A stretch of DNA of 13,585 nt from a bacterium (GTDB taxonomy: Bacteria; Muiribacteriota; Ozemobacteria; Ozemobacterales; Ozemobacteraceae). Location of the stretch: the NCBI GenBank assembly GCA_016192885.1, contig JACPTH010000040.1, forward strand, positions 1 to 13,585. Direction: 5' to 3'. Positions 1 to 7,532 of the stretch are shown here, piece after piece (position 1 is the stretch's first letter; every line of letters starts with the position of its first letter). Position numbers and translations under genes: made by a program. The notes under the pieces are model-generated. The model was given only the letters and a program-made list of their open reading frames with translations. It was not told the origin of the DNA and ran no database searches.

Positions 1-866
1 AAAAACACCAAGGGAATCATCATTTTTACCGGCGCTTTCGCCGCTTCTTCTTCCGCCCTCTGCCTACGTCTTTCCCTTAATTGGTCGGATTGGATGCGAA
101 GAACTTGGCCTATCGAAACTCCAAGTTGGTCAGCTTGAATTAGGGCAGAAACAAACGCGGACATGTCCGGGTGCCCCACTCGATCGGACATTTCTTTAAA
201 AGCTTCGCGGCGCGATTGTCCCATTCGCATTTGGCGGAGAGTTAAACTAAACTCGTCCGGAATAGGACCTCGCATTTTTTCAACCACTTTGTCGCATGCC
301 GCGTCAAAACCCAAACCTGCTTCGACCGCGACGGTCAGTAAATCTAAAACGTCAGGAAGCTGTCTCTGAACTTTATGAATGCGCTCGGCCACTTTTCGTT
401 GAATGAACATTCTTGGTAACATTATTCCGAACATCGCCCCAATCGCTACTACAACAATGATTTGGCCGGATTTCCATCTCAAAACCAAACCAAAAGCTCC
501 GCAAAGCGCGGGGAAAACCACCCTAACTAGATTTTGAATCACCACGTATTCCCCAACCGTCAACCCGCCAGGATAACCCGCCTGAGCAAGCATTTTTCTT
601 AGGGAACTTTTTTGCGCCTTCTTCATTTCTTTTGGGTCGCGCTTCCCGGCTAAATTGGCAAGAAACGGCCTGATTACTCTATCAACGAAAGGCTTGTTGA
701 GCTCCTCGTCGGGAATAGCGGTAATGGGCGTCTGGTTTGCCCCCATCATCGTCCCATCAAGTTGTGCCAAACGATCCTCAAGGCTGCTCCTAGCGCCTTG
801 AGGAAAAAGAAGGATTATTACCAAGAACACAATGATTACTGCAAAAATCGCAAACAAAGTATTCAT
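1..866 (-). CDS. tadC: TadC, inner-membrane platform protein of the Flp pilus (3' end cut by window edge)
   Basis: Second of the two polytopic type II secretion F-family (GspF-like) proteins that form the inner-membrane platform on which the CpaF ATPase works. 288 residues are visible from an ATG at 866; the frame stays open to base 1, so probably only the last 15 to 30 residues are missing. An N-terminal membrane helix covers residues about 4-21, and hydrophobic segments about 105-152. The T2SSF domain starts at the hallmark LPDVLDLLTVAVEAGLGFDA (170-189). The other family signature is QADQLGVSIGQVLR (244-257) followed by a basic/acidic helix rich in R and E (263-275) and KAPVKM. The ribosome binding site GAGAGGAAG lies just before the ATG, and the gene begins 11 nt after the tadB stop, so it is co-translated with it. 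Family assignment is firm; TadC rather than TadB follows from this motif set and the order tadA-tadB-tadC. Confidence 0.93.
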   Translation of the reverse strand, partial: MNTLFAIFAVIIVFLVIILLFPQGARSSLEDRLAQLDGTMMGANQTPITAIPDEELNKPFVDRVIRPFLANLAGKRDPKEMKKAQKSSLRKMLAQAGYPGGLTVGEYVVIQNLVRVVFPALCGAFGLVLRWKSGQIIVVVAIGAMFGIMLPRMFIQRKVAERIHKVQRQLPDVLDLLTVAVEAGLGFDAACDKVVEKMRGPIPDEFSLTLRQMRMGQSRREAFKEMSDRVGHPDMSAFVSALIQADQLGVSIGQVLRIQSDQLRERRRQRAEEEAAKAPVKMMIPLVF

Positions 867-877
867 CTTCCTCTCTC

Positions 878-1933
878 CTACACCTCTATATCAACTATCT
901 TCATAATAACGATCATTCCGATTACTTCCCAGAAAAGACCGAATACGACCACAAACCACCCGCGAAAACCGCCTCTCTTAAAGGTGAAAAGAGACATTAT
1001 AAATTCAGGGTTAAGAAGATAAATCATTATCCCAATCCCAAAAGGTAAAACGCCGACCAAAAGCCCTGATACCTTTGCCTGAGCGGTTTTGGTTTGGATA
1101 TCCCCTTTGATTTTCATTCGTTGGCGAATGGTGAACCCTATTTTATCAAGAATCTCGGCAAGGTTACCCCCTACCTGCCGTTGAATTAGAACTACCGTCG
1201 TTACTAAATCCCAGTCTTCACTCTCGACTCTCTCATTAAGAGCGTTTAGACAATCTTCAAGGTTTAACCCTAAGCTGTTTTCCTTGAGAACTCTCTTCAA
1301 CTCCGACGACATGGGCGGCGGAGCTTCCCGAGCGACCATTTCCATCGCTTGGAGAAATGAATACCCTGCTTTCATCCCATTTGCAAGCATGATAAGCGTA
1401 TCAAGAATTTGCCCGTTGAAAGCCGCAACCCTTTTCGATTTCTTTATTGCAATCCAAATCAAGGGAATAAAATAACCTATAACCGCAAACAGTACCCCAA
1501 AAACGATGCTCTGAAGAATTACCAAACCGAAAATTAAAGGAAAAACCACCGAAAGAAACTGAATTGCAACGAATTCGTTTGCCTTTAAAGGAATATCGGC
1601 TTTGGCAAGATTTTTTGCGATTCTAGTCGCTAGACCCTTCGGGGTAATTATTGTCCCGACATTCGCCAGCAGTTTCTTCCCAAAAGAGGCGCCCTTTTCG
1701 CCCCGCATTTCTTTAACCCAGTCACCTTCCGTGTCCCCGCTATCTATTGCTTTCTCTTCCGGGGTAGGCTCATCCTCCGGAGCGTAATCTTTTGCGGCCA
1801 TCTGGCTTTCGGCCAAATAGGCTTCCATTCGTTTTCGTACGTCTTCGCCGGGGGGACGGCCAAAAATAAGGAATATTAAAAGAAACAAAAGAAAGGTTGC
1901 AACTCCGACGACCAGGACTAAAATTATTTGCAC
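878..1933 (-). CDS. tadB: TadB, inner-membrane platform protein of the Flp pilus
   Basis: GspF-like platform protein, partner of TadC and of the CpaF ATPase in the inner membrane. 351 residues, slightly longer than many TadB proteins. It has an N-terminal membrane helix (3-24), then an acidic, probably cytoplasmic stretch (about 40-80). A hydrophobic pair spans about 121-164 and the T2SSF domain about 174-300, including GQILDTLIMLANGMKAGYSF (174-193) and VLIQRQVGGNLAEILDKI (248-265). Further membrane helices lie at about 288-307 and 326-346. The start is GTG at 1933; the cpaF TGA stop lies only 3 nt upstream, and the purine-rich AAAGGGGTGG ahead of it serves as ribosome binding site, so translation is probably coupled to cpaF. 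The GTG start is supported by this spacing and by the signal-anchor-like N terminus that follows at once. Confidence 0.94.
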   Translation of the reverse strand: MQIILVLVVGVATFLLFLLIFLIFGRPPGEDVRKRMEAYLAESQMAAKDYAPEDEPTPEEKAIDSGDTEGDWVKEMRGEKGASFGKKLLANVGTIITPKGLATRIAKNLAKADIPLKANEFVAIQFLSVVFPLIFGLVILQSIVFGVLFAVIGYFIPLIWIAIKKSKRVAAFNGQILDTLIMLANGMKAGYSFLQAMEMVAREAPPPMSSELKRVLKENSLGLNLEDCLNALNERVESEDWDLVTTVVLIQRQVGGNLAEILDKIGFTIRQRMKIKGDIQTKTAQAKVSGLLVGVLPFGIGIMIYLLNPEFIMSLFTFKRGGFRGWFVVVFGLFWEVIGMIVIMKIVDIEV

Positions 1934-1936
1934 GAA

Positions 1937-3307
1937 TCACCACCCCTTTGCAGTGTCGGTGAAAATGTTTGCAGCCAGATGAATTCCGGATTCTTCAAAT
2001 TTCGATGCAAATTTTGGACGAATACCCGTAGGTTTTAATCGCCCGATTATCTTTCCCTTATCATCGATCCCCGATTGTTCAAATTTAAATATGTCCTGCA
2101 TGACTATTTTATCGCCTTCCATCCCTTGAATCTCGGTCAAATAGGTTATTTTCCGTGAACCGTCTTTCAATCGCGATTGTTGTACAATCATGTGAACCGC
2201 GGAGGCTATTTGTTCCCGAATTGCCCGAACCGGAAGATCCATTCCGGCCATTAAAACCATGGTCTCAAGTCTCGCAAGCATGTCTCTTGGCGTATTTGCG
2301 TGGCCGGTGGTTAACGAACCGTCATGGCCGGTATTCATGGCTTGAAGCATGTCTAGCGCTTCTCCACCGCGGCATTCGCCGACTATTACGCGTTCAGGTC
2401 TCATTCTAAGCGTATTTTTAATCAATTCTCGCATGGGAACGGCGCCCTTTCCTTCAATATTCGCGGGGCGAGTCTCAAGCCGAACCACGTGCGGCTGCCT
2501 AAGTTGAAGTTCCGCGGCGTCTTCGCAAGTAATAATTCGCTCGTCTTCGGGAATAAACGAACTTAAAATGTTTAAAGTGGTGGTTTTTCCGCTGCCGGTT
2601 CCACCGGAAACAACAACGTTAAGACGAACTTTGATGCAAGCCTTAAGAAACTCCGCCATTTCAGCCGTAAGGGTTCCAAACCGAACCATGTCCTCGATTC
2701 CTAACGCTTCCTTTTTGAATTTCCTGATCGTTATGGTCGGCCCGTTTAACGCCAAAGGCGGTATTATTGCATTAACGCGTGAACCGTCAGGAAGTCGCGC
2801 GTCAACATATGGAACCGATTCGTCAATTCTGCGGCCTATGGGAGCGACAATTCGCTCAATGATTCTCATAACATGATCGTTATCCTTGAACTTTACGTCG
2901 GTTAAAATAAGCTTCCCTTTGCGCTCAATGTAAATTTGGAATGGCCCGTTTACCATGACTTCAGAAATTTCCTCTTGGTCAAGAAGCTTTTGGATCGGTC
3001 CAAACCCAATCATATCATCTAAAAGATGTTGAGAAAGCGTTTCAAGATCTCGCGAGGAAAGAACGATGTTTAACTTTTGCCCTTCTTCCTGAGCGGTCGA
3101 GAGAATGCGGTCGCGAAGCATCGCCCGCTTTTTATCTTGATTTGCCTCATTCATAATCGTTTGAGGCATATCGTCAATCAATTTGGAATGAACTTTTTCC
3201 TTTAAACGCTCAAACCCGGTAACCTCGCGGGTAATTGCAGTGTCAATAAACCCGGATTTTTCCGAAGGTTTTTTGTCTGCGTTTAAACGGTCAATCAACC
3301 CTGCCAT
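1937..3307 (-). CDS. cpaF: CpaF/TadA, Flp pilus assembly ATPase
   Basis: Hexameric secretion ATPase of the VirB11/GspE superfamily that drives Flp pilin assembly from the cytoplasmic face of the inner membrane. 456 residues, the usual size. The N-terminal part (about 1-90) is the variable region, followed by the N2 domain with GFGPIQKLLDQEEISEVMVN (101-120) and RIDESVPYVDARLPDGSRVN (160-179). All catalytic motifs are intact: Walker A GGTGSGKTT (235-243), Asp box ITCEDAAELQL (259-269), Walker B RVIVGECRGGEALDM (306-320) and His box GHDGSLTTGHAN (327-338). The C-terminal ~50 residues form an extension that could interact with TadB/TadC. A strong AAGGAGGT precedes the ATG by about 8 nt; the cpaE stop is 17 nt upstream, immediately before this site. 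The member is in the CpaF/TadA branch because of its single-stranded gene order with CpaE and TadB; no other function is likely. Confidence 0.97.
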   Translation of the reverse strand: MAGLIDRLNADKKPSEKSGFIDTAITREVTGFERLKEKVHSKLIDDMPQTIMNEANQDKKRAMLRDRILSTAQEEGQKLNIVLSSRDLETLSQHLLDDMIGFGPIQKLLDQEEISEVMVNGPFQIYIERKGKLILTDVKFKDNDHVMRIIERIVAPIGRRIDESVPYVDARLPDGSRVNAIIPPLALNGPTITIRKFKKEALGIEDMVRFGTLTAEMAEFLKACIKVRLNVVVSGGTGSGKTTTLNILSSFIPEDERIITCEDAAELQLRQPHVVRLETRPANIEGKGAVPMRELIKNTLRMRPERVIVGECRGGEALDMLQAMNTGHDGSLTTGHANTPRDMLARLETMVLMAGMDLPVRAIREQIASAVHMIVQQSRLKDGSRKITYLTEIQGMEGDKIVMQDIFKFEQSGIDDKGKIIGRLKPTGIRPKFASKFEESGIHLAANIFTDTAKGW

Positions 3308-3324
3308 AAATGTTTACCTCCTTG

Positions 3325-4539
3325 TCACGTTTTCGCGCCAAATAAAATTCGGCGAAGTTTAAAAAGAACGCTATCGTCGATCGCCTTTTTAGGGTCTTTT
3401 TCATCGACGCTAACCTGGCTTACGATTTTTTCAATCGCATTTGACAATGCGCTTTCAGGAAATTTTACCACAAACGGTTCTCCTTGGTTAAGAGACCGCT
3501 GAGCGGTTTCTGAATCCATCGGAATCGTGGCAAAAATTGGAATAGCCAAACCGGCCTCTATATCCTTACAATCGATTCCGACATTTTGAATTTCCTTGTT
3601 CAGAATAAGCTTTAACTTTTCCTTCTCAAAGGTGATATCGGAAAAAGTTTTGAGAACTAACTTGGTGTTTTTTAAAGAACTAATTTCAAGGGTCGCCGTA
3701 AGCAAAACCAAATCCGTTTGATCTAAAATCGCCAATTCGACCTCCCCGATATGCGGGGGAGTATCAATGATAATGAACTGATATCTAGGCAATGCCAATT
3801 CTAGAACTTGTTTGACGTTTTGAGCCTTGATCTCTTCCGCGAAAGCAGGTTCCGCAGGCGCCAACAAAAGGTGCAGACCGCTGGAATGTTGTGTGATGCT
3901 CCTTTCCAAACCTTGATAATCCATGTCTTCTTTTTTTATTAAAGTATAAAGGTTTTTTACCGGAGCCAGATTTAACGTACAAGCAACATCTCCAAACTGC
4001 AAGGAGCAATCGATTAGAAGGGTTTTTTTACCCTTCATCGCTAAATTTACGGCCAGATTAACCGCAAGGGTTGTTTTTCCAACCCCTCCTTTTGTTGAGA
4101 AAAACGTGAATACAAATGCTTTTGGGGAAGTAGCTTTTTCAAGTTCCAGGCGGTCCTTAACCCATTTATTAAACACGTTCTGAATGGTATCGATCAACTC
4201 GCTCGCGGAAAAAGGTTTAACCAAATAATCTTTCCCGCCGGCTTTCATCGCCCTTCGAAAATACTCCTGCTCGCTTTGGATTGACATAATTACCACTTGA
4301 ATTTCCGGCCGTTCTTTTGCCAGGATTTCAGTGGCTTTTAACCCATCAAGCTTCGGCATATTTATGTCCATCAGAATGACATGTGGCGACAATTCCTTTG
4401 CGATTTTTAGAGCCTCTTCCCCGTCGCTGCACTCGCCTACTATTTCTATATTCCCTTGATTCGCGAGCATACGTCGAACGTTAGATCGAAGCTCGACCAT
4501 GTCATCCGCAATTAACACCGTCACTCGTTGCGAAAGCAT
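3325..4539 (-). CDS. cpaE: CpaE/TadZ, receiver domain fused to a ParA/MinD-type ATPase
   Basis: Localisation ATPase of Tad systems, thought to recruit the pilus machine to the membrane or pole. 404 residues in two domains. An N-terminal response-regulator receiver (about 5-123) is followed by a MinD/ParA ATPase (about 141-375) with deviant Walker A STKGGVGKTT (148-157), the LLIDCSLQFGD switch (D177) and FIIIDTPP (D259). Unlike many CpaE/TadZ proteins, whose receiver is described as degenerate, this one keeps the phosphorylation residues: acidic pair D12/D13, phospho-acceptor D58 in LMDINMP, S86 and K108 in LVKPF. The ATP-binding lysines K150 and K155 are also present. This suggests phospho-control of pilus assembly, but no histidine kinase is in the window. 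The ATG follows GAGGTTCAA; it starts 34 nt after cpaC. The last 25 residues are basic and could contact membrane. Confidence 0.94.
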   Translation of the reverse strand: MLSQRVTVLIADDMVELRSNVRRMLANQGNIEIVGECSDGEEALKIAKELSPHVILMDINMPKLDGLKATEILAKERPEIQVVIMSIQSEQEYFRRAMKAGGKDYLVKPFSASELIDTIQNVFNKWVKDRLELEKATSPKAFVFTFFSTKGGVGKTTLAVNLAVNLAMKGKKTLLIDCSLQFGDVACTLNLAPVKNLYTLIKKEDMDYQGLERSITQHSSGLHLLLAPAEPAFAEEIKAQNVKQVLELALPRYQFIIIDTPPHIGEVELAILDQTDLVLLTATLEISSLKNTKLVLKTFSDITFEKEKLKLILNKEIQNVGIDCKDIEAGLAIPIFATIPMDSETAQRSLNQGEPFVVKFPESALSNAIEKIVSQVSVDEKDPKKAIDDSVLFKLRRILFGAKT

Positions 4540-4573
4540 TTGAACCTCATTTGTAAATTGCTTCCTTGCTTAA

Positions 4574-6292
4574 CTACTTGGATCCCTCTGGAAAATGAGA
4601 AGATTTTATCTTCTGAAAAAGATCATGCAACTGTTCAAGACGTTCGCTTCTCCTTGGAATCGGAACGGTTTCAAACTTTTTGCCCCGCATAGGGTCTTTT
4701 TCTTCCCCGACAACCTCGGGTGTTAATAGAATAATCAATTCATTTTCCCTTGAATCAACCGAGCGTGTCCTAAACAAGCGCCCAAGATAGGGAATTCGGG
4801 AAAGACCGGGAATCCCCTTTTCCGAAAAGTTTTTCGATGTGTTGATGAGACCGCCCAGGACGATTGTTTCTCCGTTAGGAATCTGAACGGTGGTCATTAT
4901 GCTCCGTTTCAAAATATCCGGAGGTGAGTTGGCGCCCCGGGGGAAACTTGGTTCATCCTGCTTAGCGAAAACTGAAAACTTCAACTTTCCATCAAAGACA
5001 TATAGGTCGCGAACCATAAGTTTAAGCGCCGCTTTGGCGGTGCTAAAACTCGGGTTTCTCCCGGTCGCGTCAACCCCGCTTTGATAAAGAATATCCTGAC
5101 CTATGTTTACGAAAGCAAGCCCGGCATCGGTTTCAATAGTGGTCTCCGTTTCTACGTCGGTTTTTTCGTCCGTCCATCCTGCTTTGGCTATTTTTAGCGG
5201 GGTGGCGTTAGCATAAACCGTTAGCTTGGGGTTCGCCAAAACTTTTACCTTGCTCTTTTCTTCCCACATTCTAACATTAGCGGCGATTATTTCGAAGCGG
5301 TTAATGTTGTTGAATTTAAACGGGTTAGGCCAATTATCCACCGGAGCCCCCGGAACCTGAGCATCACCGCGAAAAACGTTACTGATGTTTTCTACGAATC
5401 GAATGCTACCTTGCGAAAGCCCGGTTTTTGAATCTTGAGCGCCGCCCCATTCAATTCCAAGGTCCCTCACATTGGTTCGATTTACTTGTAAAACATACGC
5501 CTGAAAAACAACTTGAATCGGGTTTTCTATTGTCACTAAATTGCTGAACTGCTTGACATCCCCGCCGGTTGAAAAACCGCGTACAACTTCCACCATATGA
5601 ACGTAATCATTTTGGGTTTTTACGGTTCCTTCAAGGATTATTCGGGGTTGCAGCGCTGACACGGTACCTGTGGCTGCCTGGGGGGCGGAATCTTTTGCCA
5701 ATGAATCTTTGCTTGGGTCCACCACCGTAACTTTAACGGTCGGAATATTTATCGCCGCCGCAATCTTCTGATCTAGCCCGACTGTTTGTTTAACCTCTAT
5801 TAAATTTTGGATGGGGCGATCGGGAAGAAGGGATTTTAACACGTTGTAAGCTTCCTTCGACTTCTCCTCAGAAACTACTCCGCCTTTCAAAAAAACAACA
5901 TCGGGAAAAGCCTGAAAGGAAACCTGGGGGTCCGGAAAAAGGGCGGAAAATTTTTGTTGAATGACGTCTATTTCCAAAAATGTTTCAACGTCATAAACCT
6001 GCCTGCCCGTTAAGTCCCAAATAATTAGTTGAGTAGTCGAGGGTTTGTCCCCGACACCGGAAATAATAATTTCATCATCCGCGACATTTAGGACTTCGAT
6101 TACTCCTTCTTTTACCGCCATTACTTTTTTCACTCCGGAAACTTTCAGCGTGGTCGTCTTTCCAAGAGGGACAACCAATTTTTCCGCATGCAAAGAAGGA
6201 AGGCACAGAAAACAAAAAGAAAGGAAAATTGAAAGAGTAACAAAGAAATGTCCAAAAGTTAAACTTAATCTACCCGTTTTTTTCGAAATCAT
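4574..6292 (-). CDS. cpaC: CpaC/RcpA, outer-membrane secretin of the Flp pilus
   Basis: Forms the multimeric outer-membrane channel through which the Flp pilus leaves the cell. 572 residues, longer than the roughly 450-520 usual for CpaC. It has a signal peptide (1-36, cut likely after SLHA), a pilus/secretin N-terminal domain (about 37-110), a BON-like fold (about 128-168) and a second similar segment (about 216-255). Between the last two lies an insert around residues 180-215. The secretin domain (about 258-530) ends in the diagnostic VLGGLINTSKNFSEKGIPGL (478-497), IPYLGRLFR (500-508) and ELIILLTPEVV (518-528). A charged 40-residue tail follows and may serve as a pilotin-binding or plug-contact region (inference). 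The ribosome binding site TAGGAG overlaps the cpaB stop codon, so translation is coupled to cpaB. No separate pilotin lipoprotein is visible nearby. Confidence 0.95.
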   Translation of the reverse strand: MISKKTGRLSLTFGHFFVTLSIFLSFCFLCLPSLHAEKLVVPLGKTTTLKVSGVKKVMAVKEGVIEVLNVADDEIIISGVGDKPSTTQLIIWDLTGRQVYDVETFLEIDVIQQKFSALFPDPQVSFQAFPDVVFLKGGVVSEEKSKEAYNVLKSLLPDRPIQNLIEVKQTVGLDQKIAAAINIPTVKVTVVDPSKDSLAKDSAPQAATGTVSALQPRIILEGTVKTQNDYVHMVEVVRGFSTGGDVKQFSNLVTIENPIQVVFQAYVLQVNRTNVRDLGIEWGGAQDSKTGLSQGSIRFVENISNVFRGDAQVPGAPVDNWPNPFKFNNINRFEIIAANVRMWEEKSKVKVLANPKLTVYANATPLKIAKAGWTDEKTDVETETTIETDAGLAFVNIGQDILYQSGVDATGRNPSFSTAKAALKLMVRDLYVFDGKLKFSVFAKQDEPSFPRGANSPPDILKRSIMTTVQIPNGETIVLGGLINTSKNFSEKGIPGLSRIPYLGRLFRTRSVDSRENELIILLTPEVVGEEKDPMRGKKFETVPIPRRSERLEQLHDLFQKIKSSHFPEGSK

Positions 6293-6303
6293 GCTGTCGG
6301 CTC

Positions 6304-7311
6304 CTACTCTGACTCAGGCTCATTTTCAGGAACTTTTGCGTTTTTTAAAGGATCAGGCTTTCTTTGAAAAACCGTTTCGTTTTCCCCTGATTTGGTCATT
6401 TCCACTCGACGACTTCCGTAGAAAACCTCGACCTTTTCCTCAATCGGCTCGACAATGGCAGGGGGAGGAGCAGGTTGCGGGGCGGAAACTACGCTCGGAG
6501 ACTCTTCGGGTTTTTGCTCGCCATTACCAAGGTCAAACGCTTTAATCACATCTTTCTCAATTACGCCGGGGGTTTTGACCTTGTCGCCCTTTTCATTAGG
6601 ATTTTTTAATACAAGTCTGAACGTGACCCCGCTGTCAAGGTAAACCAAACGCTCAAGTTCCTCAGGAGAAACCGCCAGGGTTACGAATTCAGCTTTCCCC
6701 GCCGGTAACGACGGAGTCGGGGAAGCAATTGCCATATCAAATTCATAGGAGTTTCCTACGGCAAGAATTAAAATGTCCTGTAAAACTATTTTTGTAACCG
6801 TGTCTTTGTTAAATGTGCTTGGCCTGAATGTGGCAATCACATCAACAATATCCCCCTGCTGTATAAAACCCGCCACTCCCCTCTCTTTGGAAACCGCTAT
6901 GGTTACCGCCCGTTTTCCCTTGGGAATGGCGAAGGAAAGCGCTGGAATAGCGTCCCCCTCAAGTATTCTCTCGGGGGTCATTATGTCACCCGCCAAGATA
7001 GTAACGCTGGTGTATTTGTTCGTAATAGAGGCAATCGAGGAATAGGCTGAAGGTGGAACCGAGGAGGCGACTATCTCTTTAATGTCAAATAGTTGATCGA
7101 CTGCTTGCCTATCCAGTTTTGTACGAGAAAGTATCTTGGTTTTTGCCACAACAACAGGGAGTGTCGGAATTTTCGGAGGCTCCGCGATAATTGGAGCAAT
7201 TGGGGTAGGAACTATCTGTTGCTGTTGTTGAAGCTTGTTCCATAGCACCAGTGCGATAAAAAGGCTAAAAATTAACGCCACCACAATGGCTCTTTTGTTT
7301 ACCACAGGCAC
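6304..7311 (-). CDS. cpaB: CpaB/RcpC, periplasmic SAF-domain protein of the Flp pilus
   Basis: Inner-membrane-anchored periplasmic protein that acts with the CpaC/RcpA secretin. 335 residues with one N-terminal membrane helix (about 8-24), a short run of five glutamines (28-32) and a proline-rich linker (33-53). A SAF domain spans about 53-117 and the RcpC/CpaB domain about 127-237, with GKRAVTIAVSKERGVAGFIQ (132-151) and QQGDIVDVIATF (151-162) as the clearest family motifs. A low-complexity Pro/Glu stretch (265-292) is followed by the terminal VEVFYGSRRVEMTKSG (294-309), typical of the family, and a charged tail. The start is GTG at 7311, preceded by AGGAGG only 4 nt upstream. The GTG two codons later would give a 10 nt spacing, so the start is uncertain by two residues. 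It is the first gene of the operon running to tadC and follows a good promoter. It ends 11 nt before cpaC. Confidence 0.92.
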   Translation of the reverse strand: MPVVNKRAIVVALIFSLFIALVLWNKLQQQQQIVPTPIAPIIAEPPKIPTLPVVVAKTKILSRTKLDRQAVDQLFDIKEIVASSVPPSAYSSIASITNKYTSVTILAGDIMTPERILEGDAIPALSFAIPKGKRAVTIAVSKERGVAGFIQQGDIVDVIATFRPSTFNKDTVTKIVLQDILILAVGNSYEFDMAIASPTPSLPAGKAEFVTLAVSPEELERLVYLDSGVTFRLVLKNPNEKGDKVKTPGVIEKDVIKAFDLGNGEQKPEESPSVVSAPQPAPPPAIVEPIEEKVEVFYGSRRVEMTKSGENETVFQRKPDPLKNAKVPENEPESE

Positions 7312-7346
7312 TGATCCTCCTGACGGAAAGAAATAATTGGGAACGT

Positions 7347-7375
7347 ACTATAACACATTTTTGGTTTACTGCAAA
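7347..7375 (-). promoter_or_regulatory. sigma70-type promoter for the cpaB-to-tadC operon
   Basis: Read on the minus strand: -35 TTTGCA (7370-7375), 17 nt spacer, -10 TATAGT (7347-7352) preceded by TGT, that is an extended -10. The expected transcript would start near 7340, giving a leader of about 30 nt with the AGGAGG site before the GTG of cpaB. A small inverted repeat, GGTTT and AAACC around ACTGC (7363-7377), overlaps the -35 and could be an operator, though it may be chance. Sequence match is good; activity is inferred. Confidence 0.55.
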
Positions 7376-7483
7376 CCTTCACCGTCCATGATCGACAATG
7401 TTTTAAATTTGATTAATACAAACTCAAGAAAAATTTAAACTTTAACGGTTTCGCAATCAAGAAAATTTACGCTCTAAAATGGC

Positions 7484-7521
7484 GAGAGCCTTCCATCCCA
7501 GCTCTCAGATAGAAGGCTCTT
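7484..7521 (-). repeat. hairpin after the tadG-like gene with competing arms, possible weak terminator or attenuator
   Basis: A perfect 9-bp inverted repeat lies 12 nt after the tadG-like stop: AGAGCCTTC (7485-7493) and GAAGGCTCT (7512-7520). The loop contains GCTCTC (7501-7506), which can instead pair with GAGAGC (7484-7489), and a further GCTCT sits at 7471-7475. These hairpins share arms and exclude each other. On the minus-strand transcript only a short UUUU follows, so a classical terminator is doubtful. Confidence 0.45.
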
Positions 7522-7532
7522 ACAGAAGATTC

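Noticed and set aside
2155..2876. Two open frames (84 and 102 codons) on the + strand inside cpaF
   Set aside because: Shadows of the cpaF codon pattern; no motifs or ribosome sites.
6045..6545. 166-codon open frame on the + strand across the cpaC/cpaB junction
   Set aside because: It is antisense to two well-supported genes, has no domain that I can recognise and no convincing ribosome site.
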